Of a stretch of 6,568 nucleotides of DNA, positions 5,778 through 6,568 are shown one piece after another. The stretch's first letter is position 1, and the number at the start of each line of letters is the position of its first letter. Source of the DNA: Caldifarciminota bacterium. Lineage in GTDB: Bacteria > Hydrothermota > Hydrothermia > S141-80. The position numbers and the translations under genes are program-made. A model generated the notes under the pieces. It had not been told where the DNA came from and searched no databases. It saw only the letters and a program-made list of their open reading frames with translations. The DNA is taken from NCBI GenBank assembly GCA_015490255.1, contig WFYF01000146.1, positions 1-6,568 of the forward strand, given 5' to 3'.

Positions 5778-6547
5778 GCCTGCTGCGCCTTGCCTATGAA
5801 ACGCGTGGGGAGGGCCTGCCTGTCGTGTTTCTCCACGCCTTTCCCCTGAACCGGAAGATGTGGGAAGGGGTGGTGGGAGGACTCTCCGGCGTCCGGGCCA
5901 TCCTGGTGGACGCCCCCGGCTTCGGCGAAAGTCCGGTGCCCCCGAAACCCTATGATCTGGCGGATGTCGCCCGGAGTGTGGTGGACATCCTGGACCGGGA
6001 AGGGGTGGACCGGGCGGTGGTGGTGGGCCTGTCCATGGGAGGATATGTGGCCTTTCGCCTGTATGACGCATTCTGGGATCGCGTCCAGGGGATGGTCCTG
6101 GCCGACACCCGGGCGGAGATGGACAGCCCCGAAGCCCGTGCGGCCCGGGAGAAAGCCATCGCCCGGATCCGGGAGGGTGACCGGGCGGGCTATCTGGAAG
6201 AACTTCTCCCCCGCCTGGTGGGGGAGACCACCCGGAAGACTCGGCCGGAGGTGGTGGTGCGGGTGAAGGACCTTGCGGCGGAGGCCCCGGATGAGGCCCT
6301 GATCCTGGCCCTGGAGGCGATGAAGAACCGCCCGGATTCCGTGCCCATGCTCCCCACCGTGGAGGTACCGGTCCTGGTCCTCGCCGGGGAGGAAGACACC
6401 CTCACACCACCTGAGGTGATGGAAGGTATGGTGCAGCGGATGCCCCGGGCCGAACGGGTGGTGCTTCCGCGGGTGGGGCATCTTTCGGCCGTGGAGGATC
6501 CGGAAGCCTTCCGGGACGCTTTATCCCGCTTTTTGAAACAGTTCTGA
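5774..6547 (+). CDS. Alpha/beta-fold hydrolase
   Basis: Serine hydrolase of 257 residues, full length for the single-domain alpha/beta hydrolase family, with no signal peptide and so cytoplasmic. Visible elements are the oxyanion-loop HAFPL (21-25), DAPGFGES (46-53), the nucleophile elbow GLSMGG with Ser87, an alpha-helical cap around 112-185, the acid Asp208 in GEEDTLTPP, and His236 in VGHLSAVEDP. The Ser-Asp-His triad is therefore complete. The pattern resembles the esterase, 3-oxoadipate enol-lactonase and pimeloyl-ester carboxylesterase group, but the substrate cannot be named from sequence. It starts inside the last codons of aspS (ATGA overlap) behind a strong ribosome binding site, so the two are co-translated. 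This need not mean a shared function. G+C content matches aspS. Confidence 0.93.
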   Translation: MSLLRLAYETRGEGLPVVFLHAFPLNRKMWEGVVGGLSGVRAILVDAPGFGESPVPPKPYDLADVARSVVDILDREGVDRAVVVGLSMGGYVAFRLYDAFWDRVQGMVLADTRAEMDSPEARAAREKAIARIREGDRAGYLEELLPRLVGETTRKTRPEVVVRVKDLAAEAPDEALILALEAMKNRPDSVPMLPTVEVPVLVLAGEEDTLTPPEVMEGMVQRMPRAERVVLPRVGHLSAVEDPEAFRDALSRFLKQF

Positions 6548-6568
6548 TCAGGGTGATCGCCCCTTCAG

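Noticed and set aside
3918..6071. Long open frame of about 717 codons on the minus strand opposite aspS and the hydrolase
   Set aside because: Its product is rich in Pro, His and Gly with no domain, it runs fully antisense to two certain genes, and high G+C makes stop codons rare in this frame. It is a codon-bias shadow.
1..6568. CRISPR arrays, tRNA or rRNA genes, complete insertion sequences
   Set aside because: No regularly spaced direct repeats, cloverleaf-like sequence, rRNA segments or transposase motifs were found on either strand by eye.
6545..6568. Terminator or start of the next gene after the hydrolase
   Set aside because: A GGG-TGATCG-CCC mini-hairpin and a GTG are present, but only 21 bases follow the stop codon, too little to judge.

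Overview
The window reads as a chromosomal segment of a GC-rich bacterium with ordinary bacterial signals: TTGACA-type -35 boxes, strong AGGAGG-type ribosome binding sites, GTG/ATG starts, and stop/start overlaps. Protein style, codon use and an intergenic CCCTCCCCC-TTGAC-GGGGGAGGG repeat would fit a thermophilic Chloroflexota-like lineage. That placement is an impression, not a demonstration.

Layout. Bases 1-263 are AT-rich and non-coding. They hold a 10-bp inverted repeat that could terminate the leftward operon, and an apparent rightward promoter with no obvious gene behind it. Bases 264-3628 form a leftward operon. In transcription order it holds a possible 68-residue small protein (3628-3422), nadC (3440-2592), an AAA ATPase of the AAA_14/DUF4143 type (2595-1122) split by one +1 frameshift near 1833-1837, and a calcineurin-like metallophosphoesterase (1121-264). 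Bases 3629-3950 are a divergent intergenic region with two mirror-image TTTTTTGACAAGCCC boxes and a G-rich hairpin repeat. Bases 3951-6547 hold a rightward pair, aspS and an alpha/beta hydrolase, joined by a 4-base ATGA overlap.

How the genes relate. nadC (quinolinate to nicotinate mononucleotide) and aspS (tRNA-Asp charging) are housekeeping genes. The ATPase and phosphoesterase follow nadC with essentially no gap, so they are probably co-transcribed, but nothing in their sequences ties them to NAD synthesis. Base composition separates them. Hand counts of 60-base lines give 42/60 G+C in nadC (2821-2880) and 44/60 in aspS (4081-4140). In the ATPase they give 32/60 (2101-2160) and 21/60 (1801-1860), and 36/60 in the phosphoesterase (601-660). 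The simplest reading is an acquired ATPase/phosphoesterase module placed behind a resident nadC. I do not see a clear new defence or mobile system. The best candidates for a second look are the frameshifted ATPase with its phosphoesterase partner, the thrice-repeated TTTTTTGACAARCCC box, and the small gene overlapping nadC.
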